Below, piece by piece: positions 17,078 through 25,026 of a stretch of 61,472 nucleotides of DNA. This DNA is from Chloroflexota bacterium. GTDB taxonomy: Bacteria; Chloroflexota; Limnocylindria; Limnocylindrales; CSP1-4. The notes under the pieces were generated by a model. That model was not told where the DNA came from. It ran no database searches and saw nothing but the letters and a program-made list of their open reading frames with translations. Within the stretch, counting starts at the first letter, position 1, and every line of letters starts with the position of its first letter. Both the position numbers and the translations under genes were made by a program. The DNA lies in assembly GCA_004297395.1 (NCBI GenBank), contig SCUO01000075.1:1-61472 (forward strand), in the 5' to 3' direction.

Positions 17078-17775
17078 GCGGCGCGGCGGGGTCGCTCCGC
17101 GTGGCCGTCGTCGACTACGGCGCCGGCAACCTGGTGAGCATCGAGCAGGCGTTGACCTTCGTCGGGGCCGAGGTCCGGGTCGCGACCGGTCCCGGAGACC
17201 TCGCCGACGCCCAGGCGGTCGTCGTGCCCGGCGTGGGCGCCGCGGCGCCGGCGATGCGCCGGCTGGGCCGGGCCGGGCTCGTGGATCCGCTCCTCCGCTG
17301 GATCGCGCTGGGCAAGCCGTATCTCGGGATCTGCCTCGGGCTCCAGCTCCTGTTCGATGGCAGCGACGAGGACGGGGCCGCGACCTTCGGGGTCATCCCG
17401 GGCCGGACGGCGCTTCTCGAGGACGCCCCGACGTTGCCCCACATCGGCTGGAACCAGGTCGAGCGGCGCCACGAGCACGCCCTCTTCGCCGGCCTGGCCG
17501 ACGCCACGGACCTCTACTTCGTCCATTCCTACGCCGGCCGGCCGGAGGGCCCCGGCGCCGACGCGATCACCCTGGCCGAGACCGAGCACGGCCGGCGGTT
17601 CGTCTCGGCCGTCGACCGCGGCAACGTCCTGGGCGTCCAGTTCCATCCCGAGCGGAGCGGGGGCGCGGGCGTCCGGCTGCTCGGCAACTTCGTCCGCTGG
17701 GCGACCGCGCTCGCGGTCGGGGCGGGGGCCGAGCGCAGCCCCGTCGGGGCCGGCGGCACGGCCGGAGGCGATTGA
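17074..17775 (+). CDS. hisH: HisH, glutaminase subunit of IGP synthase
   Basis: 233-residue class I glutamine amidotransferase that feeds ammonia to HisF. The nucleophile elbow is [11 protein letters not shown] (Cys about 88) and the His/Glu pair is in [10 protein letters not shown] (about 190); [14 protein letters not shown] starts the fold. The C-terminus carries a short Gly/Ala-rich tail beyond the usual end. It lies between hisB and hisF, and its stop is one base from the hisF GTG, as expected for subunits of one heterodimer. Confidence 0.95.
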   Translation: MSGAAGSLRVAVVDYGAGNLVSIEQALTFVGAEVRVATGPGDLADAQAVVVPGVGAAAPAMRRLGRAGLVDPLLRWIALGKPYLGICLGLQLLFDGSDEDGAATFGVIPGRTALLEDAPTLPHIGWNQVERRHEHALFAGLADATDLYFVHSYAGRPEGPGADAITLAETEHGRRFVSAVDRGNVLGVQFHPERSGGAGVRLLGNFVRWATALAVGAGAERSPVGAGGTAGGD

Positions 17776-17776
17776 C

Positions 17777-18598
17777 GTGCTGCGGCGTCGCATCATCCCC
17801 TGCCTCGATGTCGCCAACGGCAGGGTCGTGAAGGGCACCCGCTTCGTCGATCTCGTCGATGAGGGCGACCCGCCCGAGCTCGCCGCGCGCTACGCCGACG
17901 AGGGCGCCGACGAGCTGGTGTTCCTCGACATCACGGCCGCGCCGGAGGGGCGACGGACGCTCCTCGAGATCGTCGAGCGGACCGCGCGGCGGGCGTTCAT
18001 CCCGCTCACCGTCGGCGGCGGCGTCCGGACCGTCCGCGACATGCGCGACGTCCTGCGGGCCGGAGCCGACAAGGTCTCACTCAACACCGCCGCGGCCGCC
18101 GATCCGTCGCTGGTCACCCGCTGCGCGGCGCGGTTCGGGCGCCAGGCGGTCGTCGTCGCCATCGATGCCCGGCGGATCGAAGTGACCGAGGGGACCGATC
18201 CCGGCGGGCGAGGTGGGCCCGACGCGCGCCCGCGCTGGGAGGTCCTGGTCAAGGGCGGCCGCGAGACCACGAGCCTCGAGGCCGTCGAGTGGGCCGTTCG
18301 AGCTGCCGAGCTCGGTGCCGGCGAGCTCCTCGTCACCTCGATCGACCGCGACGGGACCCAGTCGGGCTACGACACCGAGCTGCTCCGGGCGATCACCTCG
18401 CGGGTGACGGTGCCGGTCATCGCCTCGGGCGGCGCGGCGGCGCCGTCGGACTTCGTCGCGGCGGTTCGGGACGGCGGCGCTGACGCGGTCCTCGCGGCCT
18501 CGATCTTCCATCGCCGGATCCACGCGATCGCCGACGTCAAGCGGGCGCTCCAGGCGGCCGGGATCCCGGTCCGGACAACACAGGGGGTGGCGGCATGA
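17777..18598 (+). CDS. hisF: HisF, cyclase subunit of IGP synthase
   Basis: 273-residue (beta/alpha)8 cyclase that uses ammonia from HisH to make imidazoleglycerol-phosphate and AICAR. Catalytic Asp residues lie in [18 protein letters not shown] (Asp11) and VVVAIDARR; phosphate-binding loops [12 protein letters not shown] and [13 protein letters not shown] are present. An insert of about 10 residues ([14 protein letters not shown]) after the second Asp strand is longer than usual. GTG start, 1 bp after hisH; its stop overlaps hisIE by 4 bp. Confidence 0.95.
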   Translation: MLRRRIIPCLDVANGRVVKGTRFVDLVDEGDPPELAARYADEGADELVFLDITAAPEGRRTLLEIVERTARRAFIPLTVGGGVRTVRDMRDVLRAGADKVSLNTAAAADPSLVTRCAARFGRQAVVVAIDARRIEVTEGTDPGGRGGPDARPRWEVLVKGGRETTSLEAVEWAVRAAELGAGELLVTSIDRDGTQSGYDTELLRAITSRVTVPVIASGGAAAPSDFVAAVRDGGADAVLAASIFHRRIHAIADVKRALQAAGIPVRTTQGVAA

Positions 18599-19326
18599 TC
18601 CGAGAGCCGAGCTGGGGTCCCGATGGGCTCGTGCCGGTGGTCGTCCAGGACGAGGCCGACGGCCGCGTGCTCATGGTCGCCTACACCGACGTCGAGGCGC
18701 TGGCCCTGACCGAGGCCACGGCCCAGCTCCATTTCTACTCGCGCTCGCGCCAGACGCTGTGGCGGAAGGGCGAGACGAGCGGCAACACCCTGCGGGTCGT
18801 GCGCCTCGATCTCGACTGCGACCGCGACGCGATCCTCGCCACGGTCCGCCCAGCCGGTCCGACCTGTCACCGCGGCACGCGAAGCTGCTTCGACGCGGCG
18901 CCCGCGGGCGAGCCGGACGCGGTCTCGGGCGCCGAGGCGGTCGACACCGCCGCCGCGCCAGCCGAGCCACCGACCGAGATCGCGGTCACGTACCCGCAGC
19001 CCCAGGGCTTCGCCTGGCTCGAGACCCTGTGGTCGACGATCGAGGATCGCCGCGAGCGGCGCCCAGCCGGCTCGTACACCGTCTTGCTCCTCGACGGCGG
19101 CGTCGATGCCGCCGCCCGGAAGGTCACCGAGGAGGCGACCGAGGTCCTCATCGCCGCCAAGGACGACGCGATCGCCGAGGGCAACGCGCAGGACCGCTCA
19201 CGGACCGGCGCCGCGCTGGCCGGCGAGGTAGCCGACCTCGTGTACCACGCCTTGGTGCTGATGGCCGAGCGTGGCCTGCCGCCGAGCGCCACCCTCGAGG
19301 CGCTCAGGAGCCGACACTCGAGCTGA
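18595..19326 (+). CDS. hisIE: HisIE, bifunctional PRA-CH / PRA-PH
   Basis: 243-residue fusion of steps 2 and 3. The N-terminal cyclohydrolase (1-105) shows [18 protein letters not shown] and the metal Cys/Asp cluster in LDLDCDRDA and [11 protein letters not shown] linker of about 30 Ala/Glu/Pro-rich residues follows. The C-terminal pyrophosphohydrolase (about 140-243) has [26 protein letters not shown] and [13 protein letters not shown]. Two catalytic units in one chain are common in bacteria. It ends the overlapping his operon; the next gene starts about 100 bp later. Confidence 0.95.
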   Translation: MIREPSWGPDGLVPVVVQDEADGRVLMVAYTDVEALALTEATAQLHFYSRSRQTLWRKGETSGNTLRVVRLDLDCDRDAILATVRPAGPTCHRGTRSCFDAAPAGEPDAVSGAEAVDTAAAPAEPPTEIAVTYPQPQGFAWLETLWSTIEDRRERRPAGSYTVLLLDGGVDAAARKVTEEATEVLIAAKDDAIAEGNAQDRSRTGAALAGEVADLVYHALVLMAERGLPPSATLEALRSRHSS

Positions 19327-19428
19327 TCCGTGGTCGGCCGGGCGGCCACGTGCGAGGTCGTCCGCCGGAGCGCTCGTTTGCGGATTCCGCCGATTGCCGG
19401 ACGACCGACCGGAGCCGATCATTGGGTA

Positions 19429-20220
19429 ATGCGCCGTCGAGCCGCCTTCGGACTCCTGCTCATCATCGCGGGCGTGGCCGCTGGGTGCGCCGGGCGCCAG
19501 CCGGCCCCCTGTCGCGACGTCTTCAGCGCAGCTCGCTGCGCGGCGATGACGGTCTTCGCCGCCTCCAGGCTGGAGGTCGATGCCAACCAGATCGTGGCGA
19601 TCGACGTCCTCCCGGAGCCAACGCCGGAGACGCGCGACGGGCAGATCATCCTCCAGACTCGGAGCGGAGGCCCGCCCGTCGATGTCCTCGTCACGCTCGA
19701 AACGGGCGTCGTCGTCGAGGTCTCGATGAGCTGCAGCGGAATCGCGACCGGCGCCCAATGTCTCGACGAGCCGCGGCTCCAGGCCTCGTCGGCCATTTCG
19801 AACGGCTACAGGGACATCCCCTGCGCCGGCGAGCCTCCGCTGGGGTGCGCCACACCGGTGCCCCCGCCTTCCGCCGACGGCCTCGCTGCCGCGACCGAGC
19901 TGCGGATCGGACACCTCGACATTCATGTCGCGGCGATCGGCGACCAGGCGATCCTCCTCGGTGAGCTCCGGCTGCCGAACGGACTCCTCTCGGAGTCGTC
20001 GTTTGCCATCGTCGACGACATGCCGGCCGGCATGATCATCCTCTCGAGCCGCATCGAGCTCGTCGTCCGCTCGCTCGAGCCGGATGGTCGGCCGTTCTGG
20101 AACGTCTACGACCATGGCTGGCGGGCCGGCACCGAGCGGGTGGCCGCGTGGCTCATCTTCACGGTCGACGCCGTCGAGCCTGGTGCCGTCCTCTCGATCA
20201 GGGACGTCGTCGTCCGCTAG
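19429..20220 (+). CDS. Putative lipoprotein of unknown function
   Basis: 263 residues from the chosen ATG. The N-terminus MRRRAAFGLLLIIAGVAAGC is a classic lipoprotein signal with Cys20 as lipidation site, which is why this start is preferred over a longer frame beginning 33 codons upstream. Five or six further Cys residues are in the first half, including CRDVFSAARC and YRDIPCAGEPPLGC. The second half is a beta-rich domain with no recognised motif. It lies 102 bp after hisIE on the same strand and may be read through from it, but a link to histidine synthesis is not indicated. Confidence 0.7.
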   Translation: MRRRAAFGLLLIIAGVAAGCAGRQPAPCRDVFSAARCAAMTVFAASRLEVDANQIVAIDVLPEPTPETRDGQIILQTRSGGPPVDVLVTLETGVVVEVSMSCSGIATGAQCLDEPRLQASSAISNGYRDIPCAGEPPLGCATPVPPPSADGLAAATELRIGHLDIHVAAIGDQAILLGELRLPNGLLSESSFAIVDDMPAGMIILSSRIELVVRSLEPDGRPFWNVYDHGWRAGTERVAAWLIFTVDAVEPGAVLSIRDVVVR

Positions 20221-20572
20221 GCCTCCTGGTGCCCCGAAGTCCGCAATTCGCGCGACGTGGACGACGATGCGCCACATGTTTGCCGCCGATCACGATCCAC
20301 CCGTCCTGGGATCGGGACTGCTGCCGACGCCCTTCACGGCCGACGAGATCCGCGCCGGCTGTCCTTGACCCCGGCGACGGCGGCCCGTGACGGACTTCCG
20401 GCCTGCCCGACGACAGCGATCGCGGCCGAGGTGACTGCGAGGGAGACCAGTCGCACGTTCAACGGCGACCGGATTCGGCTGCTCATCCACGACGGTGGCT
20501 CATCAGGCGTCCGGTGCAGTCGCCCGGCGGTCGCGGGGGAACGAGTCGGAAAGGTCCGATCCATCCGAGGGG
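20221..20572. other. Convergent gap, possible gene remnant
   Basis: This 350-bp region separates the lipoprotein gene from tyrS, which converge. A 33-codon frame at 20267-20368 on the plus strand (MRHMFAADHDPPVLGSGLLP and then PTPFTADEIRAGCP) reads like the start of a real protein but stops early. Another protein-like stretch, RTFNGDRIRLLIHDGG, lies in a shifted frame near 20455-20505. Together they look like a decayed gene, though this is weak evidence. No clear terminator was found. Confidence 0.3.
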
Positions 20573-21886
20573 TCATCTCGCGATTCGCCCGATCCGCTTT
20601 CGTCGTGTCCCGGTTCTCAGGACAAGGAATTCGTCTGCGATTGGCTCTGGCACGGGATCGTTGGGATCGTTGATGCGGACGTCGTTGATCCAGAGGCTGC
20701 CCTGCTGGATCGCGCGTCTGGCTTCGCTGTTCGAGCGGTAGGAATTGCTGGAGACACTGATCGCTAGCGCTGTCCCAGCGATGTCGGCTCGCGTGAACGT
20801 GAAGGAGTCGACCTGACCATAGAGGAGCGCGAGAGTGTCCACGTCGGAGATCGCCCGGGGCGAGAACAGTGCCTCGCTGGCCGCGGCGACCTGGCGGGCG
20901 ACGTCGGCGCCGTGCGTCCGCGCGGTCACATCGAGGGCCAGGGCCCGCTGGGCCGCCCGCGCGCCGGGCCGGGCGACGACCTCGGCATCGAGCGCCTCGA
21001 TCTCGTCGGGCGACATCGTCGTGAACCAGCGGAGGTACACGCCGACGTCGCGATCGTCGCTGTTGAGCCAGTGCTGGTAGAAGGCGAACGGCGTCGTCAT
21101 CGCGGGATCCAGCCAGATGGAATCACCGGCCTCGCTCTTGCCGAACTTCGTCCCCGACGGCGTGAGGAGCAAGGGATAGGCCAGCCCGAACGCCGGCGGT
21201 GCCCCGTCTGTCGCATCACCGGCCGTCCGCCGGATGAGCTCGAGCCCGGCGGTGATGTTGCCCCACTGGTCGGCGCCGCCCATCTGCATCTCGACGCCCT
21301 GGGTCCGATGCAGGTGCCGGAAGTCGGCCGACTGGAGAAGCATGTAGCTGAACTCGGTGAACGACAGCCCGCGCTCGAGCCGGATCTGGACCGAATCCTT
21401 GGCCAGCATGTACGGCACGGTGAAGTGCTTCCCCACGTCGCGCAGGAAGTCGATCATCGACATCGAGCCGAGCCAGTCGAGGTTGTTGACGACGACCGCC
21501 CCGCGCGGCCCCTCGAAGTCGAGGAAATGCTCCAGCTGGGCCCGAAGCGAGGCGACGTTCGCCTCGAGCGTCTCGACGTCCAGCAGATTCCGCTCCGACG
21601 AGCGCCCGGACGGATCTCCGATCATCCCGGTCCCGCCGCCGACCAGGGCGATCGGCCGGCCGCCGTGGCGCTGGAAGTGGAGCAGCCCGAAGACCGGCAC
21701 GAGGCTGCCGATGTGGAGCGACGGTCCGGACGGGTCGAAGCCGTTGTAGCCGCTGATCGGGCGGCCGGTGGCCAGCCGCGCCTCCAGGCCGTCGGAGGCG
21801 GCGTGGAGCATGCCCCGCCAGCGGAGCTCGTCGAGGAGCCCCGCGAGGCCAGGGTCGAACGATGTCACGGGCCCGGTCGACGTCAC
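20573..21886 (-). CDS. tyrS: Tyrosyl-tRNA synthetase
   Basis: 437-residue class I synthetase. The HIGH motif is SLHIGS (His58) and the KMSKS equivalent is KFGKS in TPSGTKFGKSEAGD. The tyrosine-binding region contains QSADFRHLHRTQGVEMQMGGADQWGN. The C-terminal S4-like RNA-binding domain is present (SEARRAIQQGSLWINDVRI). Length fits the standard bacterial form. It is divergent from the penicillin-binding protein gene; 83 bp lie between their starts. The start could instead be a later in-frame GTG (VTSFDPG). Confidence 0.96.
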   Translation of the reverse strand: MTSTGPVTSFDPGLAGLLDELRWRGMLHAASDGLEARLATGRPISGYNGFDPSGPSLHIGSLVPVFGLLHFQRHGGRPIALVGGGTGMIGDPSGRSSERNLLDVETLEANVASLRAQLEHFLDFEGPRGAVVVNNLDWLGSMSMIDFLRDVGKHFTVPYMLAKDSVQIRLERGLSFTEFSYMLLQSADFRHLHRTQGVEMQMGGADQWGNITAGLELIRRTAGDATDGAPPAFGLAYPLLLTPSGTKFGKSEAGDSIWLDPAMTTPFAFYQHWLNSDDRDVGVYLRWFTTMSPDEIEALDAEVVARPGARAAQRALALDVTARTHGADVARQVAAASEALFSPRAISDVDTLALLYGQVDSFTFTRADIAGTALAISVSSNSYRSNSEARRAIQQGSLWINDVRINDPNDPVPEPIADEFLVLRTGTRRKRIGRIAR

Positions 21887-21950
21887 AGGACGCCGGTGCG
21901 AGCCGTCACGAGGCGGGCCGGATCGGTGGGAAGGTCCTCCACGGCACAGA

Positions 21951-21959
21951 TGGTATCGT
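21951..21959 (+). promoter_or_regulatory. Candidate extended -10 box for the penicillin-binding protein gene
   Basis: TGGTATCGT: an extended TGn motif with hexamer TATCGT, 10 bp before the preferred ATG. The leader would be only about 4 nt. No -35 match. It supports the ATG at 21970 over an ATG 36 codons upstream that would overlap tyrS. Confidence 0.4.
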
Positions 21960-21969
21960 CACCCGAGTC

Positions 21970-24882
21970 ATGCAGACCAGCCTCGCACGGCGAGCGCGGC
22001 ACCGCCGCAGTGGCGCCGCCCGTCGGGGGCGCGGCGGCGGCAGTCCTGCCCGCCGAGCCGCCCTCGCGATCCCGATCATCCTCTTCGGCAGCTTCCTGGC
22101 CCTGGGATCGGTCGGCTTCATCGCCGCGGTCAGCGCCTATGCCTACTACGCCCGCGACCTGCCGGATCCCAACGAGGCCCTCGGCCAGCTCGCCTTCGAC
22201 CAGCCCTCGATCATCTACGACCGGACCGGGACGGTCGAGCTGGCCCGGCTCGGCGAGCGCAAGCGCGAGATCGTGGCCTTCGAGCAGATCCCGCTCGAGG
22301 TCCTCGACGCGACCACCGCCATCGAGGACAAGGACTATTGGACCAACCCGGGCTTTGATCTCGGCGGCTTCATCTCGGCCTCGCTCGACACCCTCCAGGG
22401 CAAGCCCCGCGGCGGCTCCACGATCACCCAGCAGCTCGTCCGAGCCCGCCTCCTGCCGGCCGAGGCGTTCGAGGGCTCGGTCTACGAGCGCAAGGCCCGC
22501 GAGATCATCCAGTCGATCCGCCTGACCCAGGCGTACCCGGGCGAGGAAGGCAAGCAGGAGATCATCACCGCCTACCTCAACCAGAACTTCTACGGCAACC
22601 AGCTGTACGGCATCGGCGCCGCGGCCAAGGGCTACTTCGGCGTGCCGATGGAGGAGCTGACGCTGGCCCAGGTGGCGCTGCTCGCGGCGATTCCGCAGTC
22701 GCCGTCGGAGTTCGACCTCGTCAAGAACGCCAACCGCGAGTGCACGATCGTTCCGGCCGACGGCGAGGACTGCCCGGCGGCCAATGTCCGCCTCGTGGTC
22801 CCCCTGGACAGCGCGGTCGTGGTCCGGCGGAACCGGATCCTGGACCTCATGAAGACCCGGAGTGTCCTGTCGCACGAGGCCCACACGCTGGCCGAGTACG
22901 AGGCCGCCAAGCGAGAGGCGGTCGTCCTCGCCCGCCAGGGCTCCACGCCCTGGAAGGCCGGCCACTTCGTCGTCCGGGTCCGCGAGCAGCTCGGGGCGAT
23001 CCTATGTGGCGAGGAGAACGCCACGACCTGCGAGAAGGTCGACACCGGCGGCTACCGGATCGTCACGACCCTGGACTGGGACATGCAGCAGACCGTCGAG
23101 AAGTGGCTGTACCTCTCGGCCCGGGCCACCCATGCCGTCAACATGGGCAGGATCCTGACCCGCTACGAGCTCCCGGAAGCGGACAAGGCCTGGATCGCGG
23201 CCCTCCGCGAGCGGAACATCCACAACGGCGCCGCCGCGATCATCGATTACCGGACCGGCCAGATCCTGGCGTATGCCGGCAGCGCCGGCTTTTACGGCAC
23301 CGGCGATCCGCTCTACCAGCCGCAGTTCGACGTCCTGTCCGACGGCAAGGGCCGGCAGCCCGGATCGGCGATCAAGCCGATCAACTACATCACCGGCATC
23401 GACGACCGGACGATGACCGCGGCCACGATGTTCATGGACGTGGTCACCGACTTCGGGGGCCAGCAGCCATACACCCCGACCCAGGCGGACAGCCGCGAAC
23501 GCGGCCCGGTTCGTCTCCGCTCGGCCCTCCAGTTCTCGCTCAACATCCCCTCGATCAAGGCCGGCCTGACGAACGGCCTCGATCACCTGTTCCAGCGGAT
23601 GAAGGACTTCGGGATGGTCTTCCCGGCGGACGCGTTCCCGGTCACCTCGATGTCGATCGGGACGCTCGAGATCCACCCGATCGAGCTCCTGAGCGCCTAT
23701 GGCGCCATCGCCGACGGCGGCATCCTGATGCCCCGGGTCGCGATCCTCGAGGTCCGCGATTCGGACAACAAGGTGATCTACCCGACCGAGGCCGGGACGC
23801 CGTTGGGGACGCGGGTGGCCAGCGAGCAGGCCTCCTACATCATCACCGACATCCTCCAGGGCAACACCATCGAGGCGGTCAACCCGTACTGGGCCGACTG
23901 GGCGATCCTGGAAAACGGCGAGCGCCGGCCGGCGGCCTACAAGACGGGCACGACGTCCGACAACAAGGACGTGCTGGCGTACGGCTACCTGGCGCCGCCC
24001 GACGATCCGGCTGCGCCGGCCCTGGCCGTGGGGGTCTGGATGGGCAACTCGGACGGCACCCCCAATACCGGCAGCTTGTCGCTCGATTCCTCCGCGCCGC
24101 TGTGGTCCCGGATCCTGACCGAGGTCAGCCAGGGCCTGCCGGTTGCCGACTTCAAGCAGCCGGCCGGGCTCGTCACGGCCGAGGTCGATGCGTTCAGCGG
24201 GCTCCTGCCCGGGCCGTACACGACGAAGACGGTGACCGAGCTGTTCATCGAGGGCACCGTCCCCACTCGGACGGATGACCTCCATGTCGAGCTCGACATC
24301 GACCAGGCAACCGGCCTCCTGTGGCAGGACGGCTGCACCGGCCCGATGGTCAGGAAGGGTTTCCTGGACTTCAGCCGCGTCGAGCCGCGGTTCCCGGCAT
24401 GGCAGCCGTTCACCCAGGAATGGGCGGCCCGGGCCGCCCGCGGGGCGGGAGTCGCAGGAGGTCCCGAGGGGACGCTGACGAGCTACTTCTACAACAACAG
24501 CTTTGCGCCGTTCGGCAAGTCCTGGGGTGGCACGTTCGCCCCAACCGCGGTCTGCGCTCCGCTCGAGCCGCCGATCTGCGAGCCCGGCACCTCGTTCGAC
24601 CCGTTCGCGACGCCGGATCCCTCCGGGGCGCCGCTGCCGACACCGTGCATCGAGCCGACGCCGGAGCCGACCCCGGATGGCGGGGGCGGGGGCGGTGGTG
24701 GCGGCGGGGGCGGAGGGCCCGGCAAGCCGACACCGTCGCCGTTGCCGTTGCCAAGCCTGGGCCTGCAGTTCTTCCTGCTGTTCCTGCCACCCGCCGGGAT
24801 GCTTCCGCTCGTTCGACGGCGCCGGATGCGGCGCCTGACCAGGCGGCGCGGGTCGTGGCCGTCGCGCCGACCTGGAGCCTGA
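21970..24882 (+). CDS. Class A penicillin-binding protein
   Basis: 970-residue bifunctional peptidoglycan synthase. Basic cytoplasmic tail, one membrane helix (about 31-56), a GT51 glycosyltransferase with catalytic Glu119 in AIEDKDYW and RGGSTITQQLVR, then a transpeptidase with SAIK (Ser466-Lys469), SLN (523-525) and KTGT (658-661). Distinctive C-terminus: Pro/Thr-rich region, a run of 12 glycines, and a final hydrophobic segment (GLQFFLLFLPPAGMLPLV) closed by Arg-rich RRRRMRR, which resembles a sorting or anchoring tail. The start was chosen from the nearby -10 box and the divergent tyrS. Confidence 0.93.
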   Translation: MQTSLARRARHRRSGAARRGRGGGSPARRAALAIPIILFGSFLALGSVGFIAAVSAYAYYARDLPDPNEALGQLAFDQPSIIYDRTGTVELARLGERKREIVAFEQIPLEVLDATTAIEDKDYWTNPGFDLGGFISASLDTLQGKPRGGSTITQQLVRARLLPAEAFEGSVYERKAREIIQSIRLTQAYPGEEGKQEIITAYLNQNFYGNQLYGIGAAAKGYFGVPMEELTLAQVALLAAIPQSPSEFDLVKNANRECTIVPADGEDCPAANVRLVVPLDSAVVVRRNRILDLMKTRSVLSHEAHTLAEYEAAKREAVVLARQGSTPWKAGHFVVRVREQLGAILCGEENATTCEKVDTGGYRIVTTLDWDMQQTVEKWLYLSARATHAVNMGRILTRYELPEADKAWIAALRERNIHNGAAAIIDYRTGQILAYAGSAGFYGTGDPLYQPQFDVLSDGKGRQPGSAIKPINYITGIDDRTMTAATMFMDVVTDFGGQQPYTPTQADSRERGPVRLRSALQFSLNIPSIKAGLTNGLDHLFQRMKDFGMVFPADAFPVTSMSIGTLEIHPIELLSAYGAIADGGILMPRVAILEVRDSDNKVIYPTEAGTPLGTRVASEQASYIITDILQGNTIEAVNPYWADWAILENGERRPAAYKTGTTSDNKDVLAYGYLAPPDDPAAPALAVGVWMGNSDGTPNTGSLSLDSSAPLWSRILTEVSQGLPVADFKQPAGLVTAEVDAFSGLLPGPYTTKTVTELFIEGTVPTRTDDLHVELDIDQATGLLWQDGCTGPMVRKGFLDFSRVEPRFPAWQPFTQEWAARAARGAGVAGGPEGTLTSYFYNNSFAPFGKSWGGTFAPTAVCAPLEPPICEPGTSFDPFATPDPSGAPLPTPCIEPTPEPTPDGGGGGGGGGGGGGPGKPTPSPLPLPSLGLQFFLLFLPPAGMLPLVRRRRMRRLTRRRGSWPSRRPGA

Positions 24883-24899
24883 CGGCTCGCCTGATTCGT

Positions 24900-25026
24900 C
24901 GTCCGGGCGTCAGCCCCGGGCGTCAGCCCCGGGGCGTCAGCCCAAGGCGGCAGTCCTCGCGTCAGCCACGGCTCAAGCCTCGGCCGCAGCCGAGGCTCAA
25001 AGCCTTGGCGCAGCCGAGGCTCGGCG
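24900..25026. terminator. Repeat-rich convergent terminator region
   Basis: Between the convergent penicillin-binding protein gene and mutS2. Perfect 9-bp stem AGCCTCGGC/GCCGAGGCT (24976-24984 and 24989-24997) with a CGCA loop, plus two further CAGCCGAGGCTC copies, the last within the mutS2 3' end. Upstream are three copies of GCGTCAGCCC at about 9-12 bp spacing. There is no T-run on either strand, so any termination would be by GC-rich hairpins. Confidence 0.5.
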
